Part shown: positions 17,216-24,698 of the stretch, in pieces | Numbering within the stretch: position 1 is the stretch's first letter | Layout: each line of letters starts with the position of its first letter | Assembly: GCA_019135865.1 (NCBI GenBank) | Contig: JAGVVD010000058.1 | Location: 1 to 64,000 of the forward strand | DNA: 64,000 bases | From: Elusimicrobiota bacterium | GTDB taxonomy: Bacteria; Elusimicrobiota; Elusimicrobia; Elusimicrobiales; UBA9959 | Reading direction: 5' to 3' | Made by a program: the position numbers and the translations under genes | The notes under the pieces: generated by a model | Database searches by the model: none | Told to the model about the DNA's origin: nothing | Seen by the model: only the letters and a program-made list of their open reading frames with translations

Positions 17216-17998
17216 CTAAACGGCCTCTTTCTTTATGGCCGCGCGGGCGGCGGGGTTCAGGTAGGCCTTCAGGTTGGCCTCGACGACGCTGGGCGTGGCG
17301 CCGCTCTGGAGCAGCAGCACGCCGCGGATGATTATCTCCTTGACGAAAAGCTCCTCCTCGGAGCGGTTCTTGAGCTTTCCTCCCATCGGCATGAAAAGCC
17401 AGTAGCCCGAGGCCAGGCCGTAGAAGGCGGCGGCCAGCGCCAGCGCCATGCGGCGCGGCACGGCCGCGACGTCCTCGATGGAGGAGAGCATCAGGATCAT
17501 GCCCAGCACCGTGCCGATGATGCCGAAGGCCGGCGCGTAGGTGCCGAGCGCGTTGAAGATCTCGCGGCCGTTCTTGTGGCGCTCGCGGATGAAGTCTATC
17601 TCGGTCTCGAGCATGTTGCGGATGAACTCGTGGTCGGCCCCGTCTATGACCAGCTGCACGCCGCGCTTGAGGAAGTCGTTGTCTATGGTCTGCACGTCGG
17701 ACTGCAGCGCCAGGAAGCCCTCCTTCTTGGCCTTCTGCGCCAGGGAGACGAAGGTGGAGACCAGCCTGGAGGTATCCTCTCCCCTGGTGGTCAGGACCTT
17801 CCTGAGCACCTTGCCGGAACTTATGACCGACGAGAGAGGGAAGTTGACCAGCAGCGCGCAGAAAGTGCCGCCCATGACTATCAGAAAGGCTTCGATGTTG
17901 AGGAACGGCTTGAAACCCGCCATGCCCTCCTGCAGGTACACGGACCCCAGAACGAAGCCCATGAAGACGATTATGCCGCTCAGAGTCGCTATGTCCAT
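17216..17998 (-). CDS. motA: Flagellar-type motor stator protein MotA
   Basis: Stator ring subunit that turns ion flow into rotation. 260 aa, four TM helices: about 5-22, 33-52, 150-172 (YAPAFGIIGTVLGMI, holding the conserved TM3 proline) and 185-205 (ending FMPMGGKL with the TM4 proline). The cytoplasmic loop (about 60-145) is the part that contacts FliG. In E. coli, R90 and E98 of this loop pair with FliG charges. Here the matching stretch reads KAKKEGFLALQSD, so the arginine appears as lysine and the glutamate as glutamine (alignment from memory). The gene sits 25 nt after flbD and 9 nt before motB. Confidence 0.93.
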   Translation of the reverse strand: MDIATLSGIIVFMGFVLGSVYLQEGMAGFKPFLNIEAFLIVMGGTFCALLVNFPLSSVISSGKVLRKVLTTRGEDTSRLVSTFVSLAQKAKKEGFLALQSDVQTIDNDFLKRGVQLVIDGADHEFIRNMLETEIDFIRERHKNGREIFNALGTYAPAFGIIGTVLGMILMLSSIEDVAAVPRRMALALAAAFYGLASGYWLFMPMGGKLKNRSEEELFVKEIIIRGVLLLQSGATPSVVEANLKAYLNPAARAAIKKEAV

Positions 17999-18023
17999 AT
18001 CGGGACCATCCGGGTATTGTCAG

Positions 18024-18248
18024 TCACTTCCGCTCGTAGAATTCCAGCGGGTTCACCGCCCTTTTCTCCGCGTAGACCTTTTTCCTGTATTCGACCACCT
18101 TCGCGACCACCTCGTCCACCGTGTCCTTCACCAGGTAGCGGTTGCCCGTGGCCAGGTTTATCACGGTATCGGGGGTCGACTCGACGCTCTCGATGAGCTC
18201 GGCGTTGACCACGACCTCGGTGCCGTTGAGTTTGCGCAGGTGTATCAT
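18024..18248 (-). CDS. flbD: FlbD-family flagellar protein
   Basis: Small 74-aa protein of the FlbD (SwrD) family, almost always found next to motA in flagellar operons and needed for full stator power in Bacillus. The sequence is the family from end to end: MIHLRKLNG, NAELIESVESTPDTVI, ATGNRYLVKDTVDEVVAKV. The start is secure because the family begins M-I at this point. An extended -10 promoter ends 8 nt before the ATG, so the mRNA may be leaderless. Together with MotAB it signals a flagellar-type motor, although no filament, hook or export gene is present in this window. Confidence 0.9.
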   Translation of the reverse strand: MIHLRKLNGTEVVVNAELIESVESTPDTVINLATGNRYLVKDTVDEVVAKVVEYRKKVYAEKRAVNPLEFYERK

Positions 18249-18256
18249 TTCAAAGA

Positions 18257-18265
18257 ATTATACCA
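18257..18265 (-). promoter_or_regulatory. Extended -10 promoter of flbD-motAB
   Basis: Minus-strand TGGTATAAT: a perfect TATAAT preceded by the TGn extension, which can make a -35 box dispensable; none is seen. Only 8 nt separate TATAAT from the flbD ATG, so transcription should begin at or within a base or two of the start codon. Just upstream (18285-18305) is a GGGGACAGTATACTTATTCC motif that may be a solitary repeat half. Confidence 0.6.
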
Positions 18266-18349
18266 AACGCGGGGTCGGTAATCCGGGGACAGTATACTTA
18301 TTCCCGGTCCAGGTCCGGGCGAAGCGCGGCCTCCGCGGGCGGGAACAAG

Positions 18350-20713
18350 TTACTTGCCCTTGATGGCCCACTTGATGCGGGCGGCGAGGTCCTTCTCGAG
18401 CGCGCGGTATTTCTCCAGTTCGGCGCCGAGGACCGCGAGTTCCTGCTCCCTGGCGGCCAGCTGGGCGCCCCAGGAGGCGTCGGAGTCGGCGCGGGCGGCG
18501 CGTTCCGCGTCCAGCTGCGAGGCCAGGTCCTGCACCTGGAACTCCAGCTGCTGCGCCTTCTGCTTGAGGAAGACCACCTCGTTCTCGAAGCGGGAGCGGT
18601 TCTCTCTCTCCACGCGGAAAGAATCTTTCAGGGCCGCCAGCTCCTTCTCGCGCTCGGCGGCGTTGCCGGAGAGTTCGGCGGCCTGCCTGGCGAGATCGCC
18701 GGAACGGGTCTTGAGCTGCTCCAGTTCCGCCTCCATCCGGCGGCGGGCGGCCTCGGCGGCCGAGGCCTCGTCGGCGCGGGAGCGCAGGTCGGCGTCGCGC
18801 GAGCGCAGGTCGTCCGACAGGCGCTGAACCTCGGCCTTGAGCGAAAGCGTCTCCTCGCCGGCGGCGGCGAGGCGGGCCCTGAGGTCGGTTTCGGCCTTCT
18901 CCCACGCCTCCCTGGCGGCCGCGGTGCGGGACTGCACGTCGGCCTCGCGCGAACGCAGCTCCGCGGCCAGCCGCTGGGTCTCCGCGCGCAGCACGGCGGT
19001 CTCTTCGTCGGCGCGGGTCCGGGCCTCCTTGAGCTTGCGTATCTCCTCCGAGTATTCGGCCTCCATGCGGGCCTTCAGATTGGCCTTCATGTCGGCCATG
19101 GCGGCCTCGTAGGTGCCGCGCATCTCCATCGCGCGGCTCTCGGCCTGGAGCTGTTTCTCGGCGGCGACGCGCTCCAGCTCCTGCTGGTGGCGCTTCTGCA
19201 GGTTGAGCAGCTCGGCCTCGTATTTCTTCTGCAGGCGGGAGGCCTCGTCCTGGGCGGCCCTGCGGGCCAGGTCCAGGCGCTCCTCGTAATCGCGGGTGAC
19301 CTCCCCGGGCAGGTCGCGCTTGAGGCGCTCCAGTTCCGCGGCGTGCGCCGCGGCGGCGTTCGCGGCCTCGGCCGAGAACTGTTCGCGCAGGGTCTTGAGC
19401 TCGGCGGCCCGGGCCGTCTTCTCCGCCTGCAGCTCGGCGGCGTGACGCGCCTCCAGGGCCTCCAGTTCGGCGGCGCGGCGGGCGGCGGCTCCCTCGAGCT
19501 CCCCCCTGAGGCGCTTGTTCTCCTCGATGCCGGAGGCCATGTTCTGGGCCAGCTGGACCTTCTCGACCCGCGTCTGGGAACGCTCCTTCTCCAGCGCGGC
19601 GTTGACCGCCTGCATGCGGGAGATGAAACCCTTCATCCTGGCCAGCTCGGAGACGGCGCGGCCCTTCTCGCCCGCGGCTTCGGCGAGCCTGGCCTCTATG
19701 GAGTGCAGTTCGGTCTCGTACTTTTCGCGGAGCCTGGAGACCTCCTGCTCTTTCTCGGAATTCTTCCTGTCCGTGACGGCGCCCAGTTCCTTCTGCAGGC
19801 GGTCGATCTCGGAGACCAGTTTGTCCTCGCGGGTCTTGGCCTCGGAGAAGGACTTCTCCTCCTTCATCTTCGCGATGGCCAGGTCGGCCCGGAGCTGGGC
19901 GAGTTCCCTCTCCTTCTCGGGCAGTATCTTTATGTAACCCTCGACGGAGGCGCGCTCGCGCTCCAGGCGGGAAAGCTCTTCGCGCAGCTTGGCGCTCTCG
20001 CGCTCGAGCAGCGTGCGTTCCATGGCCGACTCGCGCAGTTCCTGCTGCACCTCGGCCAGGCGCTCGGCGGAATTCTTCAGGGAACGGACCTCGTCCTCTT
20101 TCTGGCCGATGGCCCGCTGCCACTGGGCCTTCTCCTCCAGCCAGCGGCGCTCCATCTCCTGGAGCCGGAAAATGAAATGCCCCTCGACGTCCTTGGACTG
20201 GGTCTCGCGCTCGAGCATCTGGCCCTTGAGCGTCTGCATCCAGGTCTCGCGCTCCTGCACCAGCCTGCTCTCGAGCTCCTTGATCTTCGCCTTGAGGGTG
20301 AGCCGCTCCTCCTCGACCTCCTGGTCGCGGCGTTCGCGGCGGAGCTTGTCCTGTATGTCCTTGAGCGAGGATTCCACCCTGGAGGAGAGGACCTCGTCCT
20401 GCTGGCTCTTGAGCGTGGCCAGCAGCGCCTTCTCCTTCTCCTGGGCGACGACCTTCTCCATCTCGAGCATCCGCTTCTCGAGCTTCTCCTTCTCCTCGCG
20501 GGCGGCTTTCAGTTCCTCCGCGGAAGGATCGGGCCTGGCCGCGGGGGCCTGGAAAGAGGGCATCGCCGGGCGCGGCAGGACGGGACCGCCGCCGGGCATG
20601 GGAGGAAGACCGGGACCCGCGCCGGGGCGCGCCGGCGGGGCCGGCGGCTTCAGCCCCGGGGGGAACGGGGGAGGCAGCGGTTTCTTGGGTTCTTTTTCGT
20701 TCTTGTCGTCCAT
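18350..20713 (-). CDS. Long coiled-coil protein in the motor cluster
   Basis: 787 aa, no signal peptide and no TM helix, so cytoplasmic. Residues 1-65 are proline-rich (PPPFPPGLKPPAPPARPG, then MPGGGP). From about 66 to the end it is nearly continuous Glu/Lys/Arg/Ala/Leu heptad sequence, predicted to be a rod of up to about 100 nm. Generic matches to SMC or myosin-like proteins would be composition-driven. There is no ATP-binding hinge or Walker motif, so it is not an SMC ATPase. It lies between the FliF-FliG fusion and flbD-motAB on the same strand, suggesting a scaffold or linker to the cytoplasmic face of the motor; its Pro-rich N-terminus could bind a partner domain. Start: ATG 20713; no SD close to it. 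Confidence 0.8.
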   Translation of the reverse strand: MDDKNEKEPKKPLPPPFPPGLKPPAPPARPGAGPGLPPMPGGGPVLPRPAMPSFQAPAARPDPSAEELKAAREEKEKLEKRMLEMEKVVAQEKEKALLATLKSQQDEVLSSRVESSLKDIQDKLRRERRDQEVEEERLTLKAKIKELESRLVQERETWMQTLKGQMLERETQSKDVEGHFIFRLQEMERRWLEEKAQWQRAIGQKEDEVRSLKNSAERLAEVQQELRESAMERTLLERESAKLREELSRLERERASVEGYIKILPEKERELAQLRADLAIAKMKEEKSFSEAKTREDKLVSEIDRLQKELGAVTDRKNSEKEQEVSRLREKYETELHSIEARLAEAAGEKGRAVSELARMKGFISRMQAVNAALEKERSQTRVEKVQLAQNMASGIEENKRLRGELEGAAARRAAELEALEARHAAELQAEKTARAAELKTLREQFSAEAANAAAAHAAELERLKRDLPGEVTRDYEERLDLARRAAQDEASRLQKKYEAELLNLQKRHQQELERVAAEKQLQAESRAMEMRGTYEAAMADMKANLKARMEAEYSEEIRKLKEARTRADEETAVLRAETQRLAAELRSREADVQSRTAAAREAWEKAETDLRARLAAAGEETLSLKAEVQRLSDDLRSRDADLRSRADEASAAEAARRRMEAELEQLKTRSGDLARQAAELSGNAAEREKELAALKDSFRVERENRSRFENEVVFLKQKAQQLEFQVQDLASQLDAERAARADSDASWGAQLAAREQELAVLGAELEKYRALEKDLAARIKWAIKGK

Positions 20714-20792
20714 AGGAATGCGCCGAAAATCCCTTTTCTTCCTCTATATTCTACTTTCGGCCAGTTTCCTTTTAGTTAAATAATTGTTAATT

Positions 20793-20852
20793 CCCTATTA
20801 TTAGGGCGGGGCACCTGCCGCCGCGGATAAGCGGCATAGCCGCTTTCCGCGG
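20793..20852. repeat. Hairpins between the FliF-FliG gene and the coiled-coil gene
   Basis: Two inverted repeats in the 145-nt gap. The larger, 20821-20852, has arms of 15 and 14 nt (CCGCGGATAAGCGGC and GCCGCTTTCCGCGG) that pair with one bulged base and a TAT loop, right after the FliF-FliG stop. The smaller is CCCTATTATTAGGG at 20793-20806. Neither is followed by a clear T tract, so read-through, RNA stabilisation or partial termination are all possible. The AT-rich remainder (20714-20790) may hold the coiled-coil gene's promoter. Confidence 0.6.
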
Positions 20853-20858
20853 CCCGCG

Positions 20859-22805
20859 TCAGCGGCCCACCTGCTGCTTGAAGGAGGCCAGCCATTCCGA
20901 CGCGGCCGGATCCCCGCTCAGCGAGGCGTATTTCTCGTAGGCGGCCACCGACTCGTCCACGCGGCCCAGGGCGTAATAGGCCGCTCCCAGGTACTGCTGC
21001 ACCTCGGCCGAGCCGGGGGCCAGGGAGGCGGCGTATTCCAGGTACTGCAGGGATTCCTCGGCCCGGCCCTGGCTGTAGAGGTCGGCGCCGGCCGCCAGGT
21101 ACTGCTGCGCCTCCGGCGGCACCGGCGCGGCGGGGCCCGGCGCCGCCCCTCCGGGGCCGCCGGACGAGAGGCTGTCGAGCTTGCGCCTGCGGTCGGAGGC
21201 CGAGGTCATGTCGACGCTGTCGATGATATAGACCTCCTGCGACTGCTGGTTGCGGGGCGTTATCCTGCCTTCGGCCTCCAGCGTCTTGACGGCGTCGAGG
21301 ATCTTGCCCTGCGCCTCGTCGATCTGGGAAACGGAGATCTCGCCGGAGTAATCGATTATCTCCCTTATCGCGCTGACGGCGCCCTGCGACATGTTGGCGT
21401 AGAACTTCTCCACTATCTGCGGGTCCGCCTTGGCTATGGCGCGCGCCACGACCTCGTTGCTTACGCTGCGTATGACCAGCTGCATGTCCCTGTCCGGGAA
21501 GGCGACCAGGTCCTCGAACATGAGCACGACCTTCTTTATCTTCTCGTAGATGTCGGGCTTCTGCGTCTTGAGGTATTCCAGGATGTTCTTCTTGATGGCC
21601 GGGTCCGCCTCGTCGAGCATCTTTATGAGGCGCTCGATGCCCCCCATCACGAAATCCACGCTGCTCTTTATGTCCCGGTCTATGGCCTCTATCTGCTCGC
21701 GCGTGGCCTGGCGCACGGTCAGGGCCTCCAGCGCCACCTTGGACTGCACCTCTATCGGCAGCATCGACAGCGCCTGCCGGGAAAGCTCCGGCTTGATGTA
21801 GCTCAGCACCACGGCTATCACCCAGGGCTCCTCCTTGCGCATCAGGAAGAGGTAGATGAGGCGCTTGAGGTTCTCCTCGTTTATGTAGGTGAACGGCTCG
21901 AATTTCTTCATATCCTCGTCCTCCGCCTCCTCCCCCTTCTGCGCGAAGGTCATGTCTATGGCCTGGTGGCCCTCGGTCTCCTTCGCCCCCTCGCCGCCGT
22001 CGCCGCCCCCCTCCTCCATCTTCTGGTCTATGTTCACCTCGGCGCCGGGCTTGGACATCAGCGCGCCTATGTACCTGCGGAAGAAGCTCCGGAGCGGGCC
22101 GAAAAGGAAGAGCAGCAGCAGCAGGAACAGCAGGGCGTAGAGCAGCGGCAGGTACACCGACGGCCTCTTGATATCCTCGAGGTAATTATAACTTTTGAAC
22201 CGGGTCGGCTTGAAAACGACGGTCGCGGCGTCCCGGCCCTTTATCCTGTAGGGGAGCAGGAAATCGTCCACGCGTTCGCGGGCCAGCGCCACCGGCTCGG
22301 GCGCCAGCGTCTCGTCGTGGATCACCGTGACCTGGAAGCGGTTTATCTCGGTCTCGGCGCCGTAGCGGGTCTCCTGTATGCCCTGCGACTGCTGGGCCTG
22401 CTGGCCGGTGGCCGCGGCCGGCGGACCCGATCTCCCGCCCATCACCGACTTCGGCTTGGGGATGCCCGGCAGCAGGAACTCGGATTCCTGCTTCTCCGCG
22501 TTCTGTCCGCCTTTCTCCTTGTACTTCTGCATCACGCCGAGGCCTTCCCGGCTCTGGTCGGACTTGCGGGCGATGATCTCCAGTTCCACGTCGGCGAAGA
22601 CGAAGGATTTCCCTTCCCCCAGTATGGGGTCGAGTATCTCCCTTTTGATCTTGGTCTCGGTCTCGCGGCGCAGCGCGTCCTGCTTCTCGATGACCGAGAG
22701 GCCGGCGCCGGCGTCGGCCGCGCCGGGGTTCTCCTGCCCGCGCGCGGGCGGGAAGAGGCCGGACAGCAGGGCCGCCGTAAGGACGATTGCGCGGTAACTC
22801 TTCAT
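20859..22805 (-). CDS. Minimal FliF fused to FliG with C-terminal TPRs
   Basis: 648 aa from ATG 22805 (an alternative ATG is 12 nt upstream). It has a cleavable-looking signal peptide (MKSYRAIVLTAALLSGLFPP), then a periplasmic part (about 25-210) that matches only the last ring-building domain of FliF: ILDPILGEGKSFVFADVEL, a Gln/Gly-rich loop, then ETEINRFQVTVIHDE. One TM helix follows (about 215-237). The cytoplasmic part (about 298-515) is FliG middle and C domains: EEPWVIAVVLSYIKPELS, GGIERLIKMLDEAD, VLMFEDLVAFPDRDMQLVIR, NMSQGAV, EAQGKIL. The last 85 residues form TPRs. Normal FliF has about 550 aa and two TM helices, and FliG is a separate protein. In the FliG motor helix the R281, D289 and R297 equivalents look like G, I and S. 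It heads the cluster with the coiled coil, flbD and motAB. Confidence 0.8.
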   Translation of the reverse strand: MKSYRAIVLTAALLSGLFPPARGQENPGAADAGAGLSVIEKQDALRRETETKIKREILDPILGEGKSFVFADVELEIIARKSDQSREGLGVMQKYKEKGGQNAEKQESEFLLPGIPKPKSVMGGRSGPPAAATGQQAQQSQGIQETRYGAETEINRFQVTVIHDETLAPEPVALARERVDDFLLPYRIKGRDAATVVFKPTRFKSYNYLEDIKRPSVYLPLLYALLFLLLLLFLFGPLRSFFRRYIGALMSKPGAEVNIDQKMEEGGGDGGEGAKETEGHQAIDMTFAQKGEEAEDEDMKKFEPFTYINEENLKRLIYLFLMRKEEPWVIAVVLSYIKPELSRQALSMLPIEVQSKVALEALTVRQATREQIEAIDRDIKSSVDFVMGGIERLIKMLDEADPAIKKNILEYLKTQKPDIYEKIKKVVLMFEDLVAFPDRDMQLVIRSVSNEVVARAIAKADPQIVEKFYANMSQGAVSAIREIIDYSGEISVSQIDEAQGKILDAVKTLEAEGRITPRNQQSQEVYIIDSVDMTSASDRRRKLDSLSSGGPGGAAPGPAAPVPPEAQQYLAAGADLYSQGRAEESLQYLEYAASLAPGSAEVQQYLGAAYYALGRVDESVAAYEKYASLSGDPAASEWLASFKQQVGR

Positions 22806-22881
22806 ATATATACGCATTTATCTTATCTTTCGCGTATTACGGCATTGTTTCGGAAATGTTCACAGAGTGTTCCATAGAAAG

Positions 22882-22955
22882 GGGGCCAGGTCCTTGCTTT
22901 TGACCCCGGAGCCCCCCCCCGAACACCCCAAGGTCAAAAGCAAGGACCTGACCCC
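22882..22955. repeat. REP-like hairpin related to the 5472 palindrome
   Basis: Arms 22882-22905 and 22932-22955 are inverted repeats of 24 nt with one mismatch, around a C-rich loop. The arm contains CAGGTCCTTGCTTTTGAC, the same half-site as the palindrome at 5472-5515. It lies in the 155-nt gap between the PorV-like gene and the FliF-FliG gene, beginning 6 nt past the PorV-like stop, and may end or stabilise that transcript. The rest of the gap (22806-22881) is AT-richer and probably holds the FliF-FliG promoter; no clear boxes. Confidence 0.85.
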
Positions 22956-22960
22956 ATTCG

Positions 22961-24523
22961 TCACAGCTGGCTCATGAACTGGCGCACGATCCTGTTATTG
23001 GGGTTGATCTCCAGGACCTTCTCCCAGATGACCTTGGCCTTGTCCTTCTGGTCCATCAGGAAGAAGGCGCTGCCCATGATCTCGAGCGCGGTCTCGTTGT
23101 TGGGCTCGAGCTCCAGGATGTCCTGCGCGCGCTTCATCGCCAGGTCGTATTTGCCTTCGTAGATGGCCTGGCGCGCGTCGTAGGTGCGCTGGTCGATGTA
23201 GGTGAAGATCTCCGGGCCCTCGGGCTTGCGGGTCAGCTCGGTGACGCCGGCCTCCTTCTCCACCATGTTCAGCAGCGAGAGGAGGCGGTCGTTGCGGGGC
23301 TCTTTGTTGAAGGCGTGGCGCAGGATGTTGACCGAGTTGCGCAGGTCCTTGCCGTCCACGTAGGCGATGACGCCGCGGCGGGTCAGCGTGGGCACCTCGT
23401 CGCCGCCGGTGGAGGACGGCACGAAGGAGATGGCCGTCTGCAGGCGGTCCACCATGCGGCGCACCTCGGGGTTGCCGGGATCGGCGTCCAGCGCCGCGCG
23501 CAGCTTCTCCTGGGCGCGGGTGAAGTAGCCGGCTTTGAAGTACTGCAGGGCCTGGTTGACGATCTGGCGCACCTCGCGGGTGTGCTTGGCCTTGTTGCTC
23601 TGGCCCATCTTCATCGTGATCGAGAAGCGGGTGGTGGTGCCCAGCGCGTGCACGCCCTGCGCCACGTCGAAGCCCAGGCTCCTGTACCTGATGCCCAGGC
23701 CGAAATCCGCCTCCTGTATCTCTGGCGAGCCCATGACGCCGAAGCGCAGGCCGGCCCAGTACATCGTCCAGTACTCGCCGCCGAAGCGCCAGTTCATGTC
23801 GGCGTTCTGCGGCTTGGTGAGGTCCAGGCCGAAGATCAGGCTGCCCTTGAAAAGCCTGAGGGACTGGCCCGCCTTGATCGTCAGCGGCAGCTCGTCGTCG
23901 GTGTCGCCGGAGGACATCGAGAAAACGTTCTGGACGCCGATCGCGAAGCGGTAGAGCGGGGACACCTTGTTGAGCATGCTCACGTCCACCGCGTTGAAGC
24001 TGTCGGCGGAGTCGTCGAGCGTGCGGGAGATGTTCTTGGCCATGAGGCCGAAGGCCAGGCTCTCGGAGACGTCGCGCCCCCAGGAGAAGGCCAGCGCGCG
24101 CTCGACGCTGTCGAACTCGCCGAGCGTCTGCACGTTGATTATCTCCTGCGTGGCGGGATTGACCGTGATGCCGATCTTCTCGAAGCCTGTGGACTGCAGC
24201 TGGGTCATGCTGAGGGCCCAGGTGCCCCTGGAGGTGGTGGGATGCGCGTAGGTGAGGAAGTTGAGGGTGGTATCCTCGAAGAGGGTCGCCTGCATCGCGG
24301 AGAATTCCTTGCGTTCGAGCAGGGTCAGGGCCGCGGGGTTCCAGTAGGAGGCGCTGGCGTCGTCGGCCACCGCGAAGAAGGCGCCGCCCATGCCCAGGGC
24401 CCGGGCGCCGGCGCCGTAGCCCATGAAGGCGCCGGGCTGCCCGCCGCTCTGGGCGAAGGAGGCGGCCGCGGGAACGGCAATGAAAAACCCCGCAAGGACG
24501 CACGAGCGCGCGAAGCGGCTCAT
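22961..24523 (-). CDS. PorV/PorQ-like outer-membrane barrel with C-terminal TPR repeats
   Basis: 520 aa from ATG 24523. A signal peptide (about 1-25, ending ASFAQ) leads into a FadL/PorV-type barrel (about 28-325) with the typical opening GAGARALGMGGAFFAVADDA then ASYWNPAAL, and repeated beta-strands such as GTWALSMTQLQ, FGGEYWTMYWAGLRFG and FGLGIRYRSLGFDVA. Residues about 335-400 and 440-520 are TPR-like helices (RAQEKLRAALDADPGNPEV; DLAMKRAQDILELEPNN). PorV in type IX secretion binds cargo C-terminal domains and brings them to the surface; fusion to TPRs is not the classic form. The cargo candidate is the giant protein encoded upstream on the same strand. The in-frame ATG at 24571 lies at the aptamer edge and is unlikely to be the start. 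Confidence 0.82.
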   Translation of the reverse strand: MSRFARSCVLAGFFIAVPAAASFAQSGGQPGAFMGYGAGARALGMGGAFFAVADDASASYWNPAALTLLERKEFSAMQATLFEDTTLNFLTYAHPTTSRGTWALSMTQLQSTGFEKIGITVNPATQEIINVQTLGEFDSVERALAFSWGRDVSESLAFGLMAKNISRTLDDSADSFNAVDVSMLNKVSPLYRFAIGVQNVFSMSSGDTDDELPLTIKAGQSLRLFKGSLIFGLDLTKPQNADMNWRFGGEYWTMYWAGLRFGVMGSPEIQEADFGLGIRYRSLGFDVAQGVHALGTTTRFSITMKMGQSNKAKHTREVRQIVNQALQYFKAGYFTRAQEKLRAALDADPGNPEVRRMVDRLQTAISFVPSSTGGDEVPTLTRRGVIAYVDGKDLRNSVNILRHAFNKEPRNDRLLSLLNMVEKEAGVTELTRKPEGPEIFTYIDQRTYDARQAIYEGKYDLAMKRAQDILELEPNNETALEIMGSAFFLMDQKDKAKVIWEKVLEINPNNRIVRQFMSQL

Positions 24524-24538
24524 ATACGCCCGTATATG
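24521..24538 (-). promoter_or_regulatory. Start-codon-sequestering hairpin of the PorV-like gene
   Basis: Inverted repeat CATATACG / CGTATATG with 2 nt between; if the inner pairs open, a 6-bp stem with loop CGGGCG. The last three bases of the 3' arm are the AUG, and the only SD-like bases (GGGCG) lie in the loop. A second hairpin, GCATTA/TAATGC with a 4-nt loop, is at 24549-24564. Together they form a plausible translational expression platform for the riboswitch just upstream. Confidence 0.6.
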
Positions 24539-24571
24539 CGGGGCGAAAGCATTAGTGATAATGCGTTCCAT

Positions 24572-24655
24572 GTCGTTTTCGGCAGCCTGACCCCCGCCGA
24601 CTTAGCGGGTCTTAGCTTTGCGCCCCCGTCTTTCGACGGGTTTGCTATTATCGTA
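24572..24655 (-). promoter_or_regulatory. Cyclic-di-GMP-I (GEMM) riboswitch
   Basis: On the minus strand the RNA reads TAATAGCAAACC, then a stem CCCGTC-GAAA-GACGGG with the conserved GNRA tetraloop, then GGCGCAAAGCTAAG, then a second stem pairing GACCC with GGGTC, ending CAGGCTGCCG. The spaced signatures GCAAACC, CGAAAG, CGCAAAGC and GCUGCCG are those of the GEMM-I aptamer, which binds c-di-GMP. It lies between the promoter at 24699-24726 and the PorV-like start at 24523, within a leader of about 170 nt. Whether ligand switches expression on or off cannot be read from sequence with certainty. Aptamer limits are good to a few bases. Confidence 0.88.
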
Positions 24656-24698
24656 ACAAGGGCCTATTACAAAATCGTTGCCCTTTTTTGCTCTTAAT

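Noticed and set aside
18350-20713. SMC-like ATPase
   Set aside because: No Walker A, Walker B or hinge; similarity is only coiled-coil composition.
22806-22960. A second c-di-GMP riboswitch ahead of the FliF-FliG gene
   Set aside because: The gap contains the REP-like hairpin but none of the GEMM signatures.
24539-24571. ATG 24571 as start of the PorV-like protein
   Set aside because: It falls at the aptamer edge and adds 16 residues before a normal signal peptide; ATG 24523 gives a standard Sec signal and sits in the regulatory hairpin.
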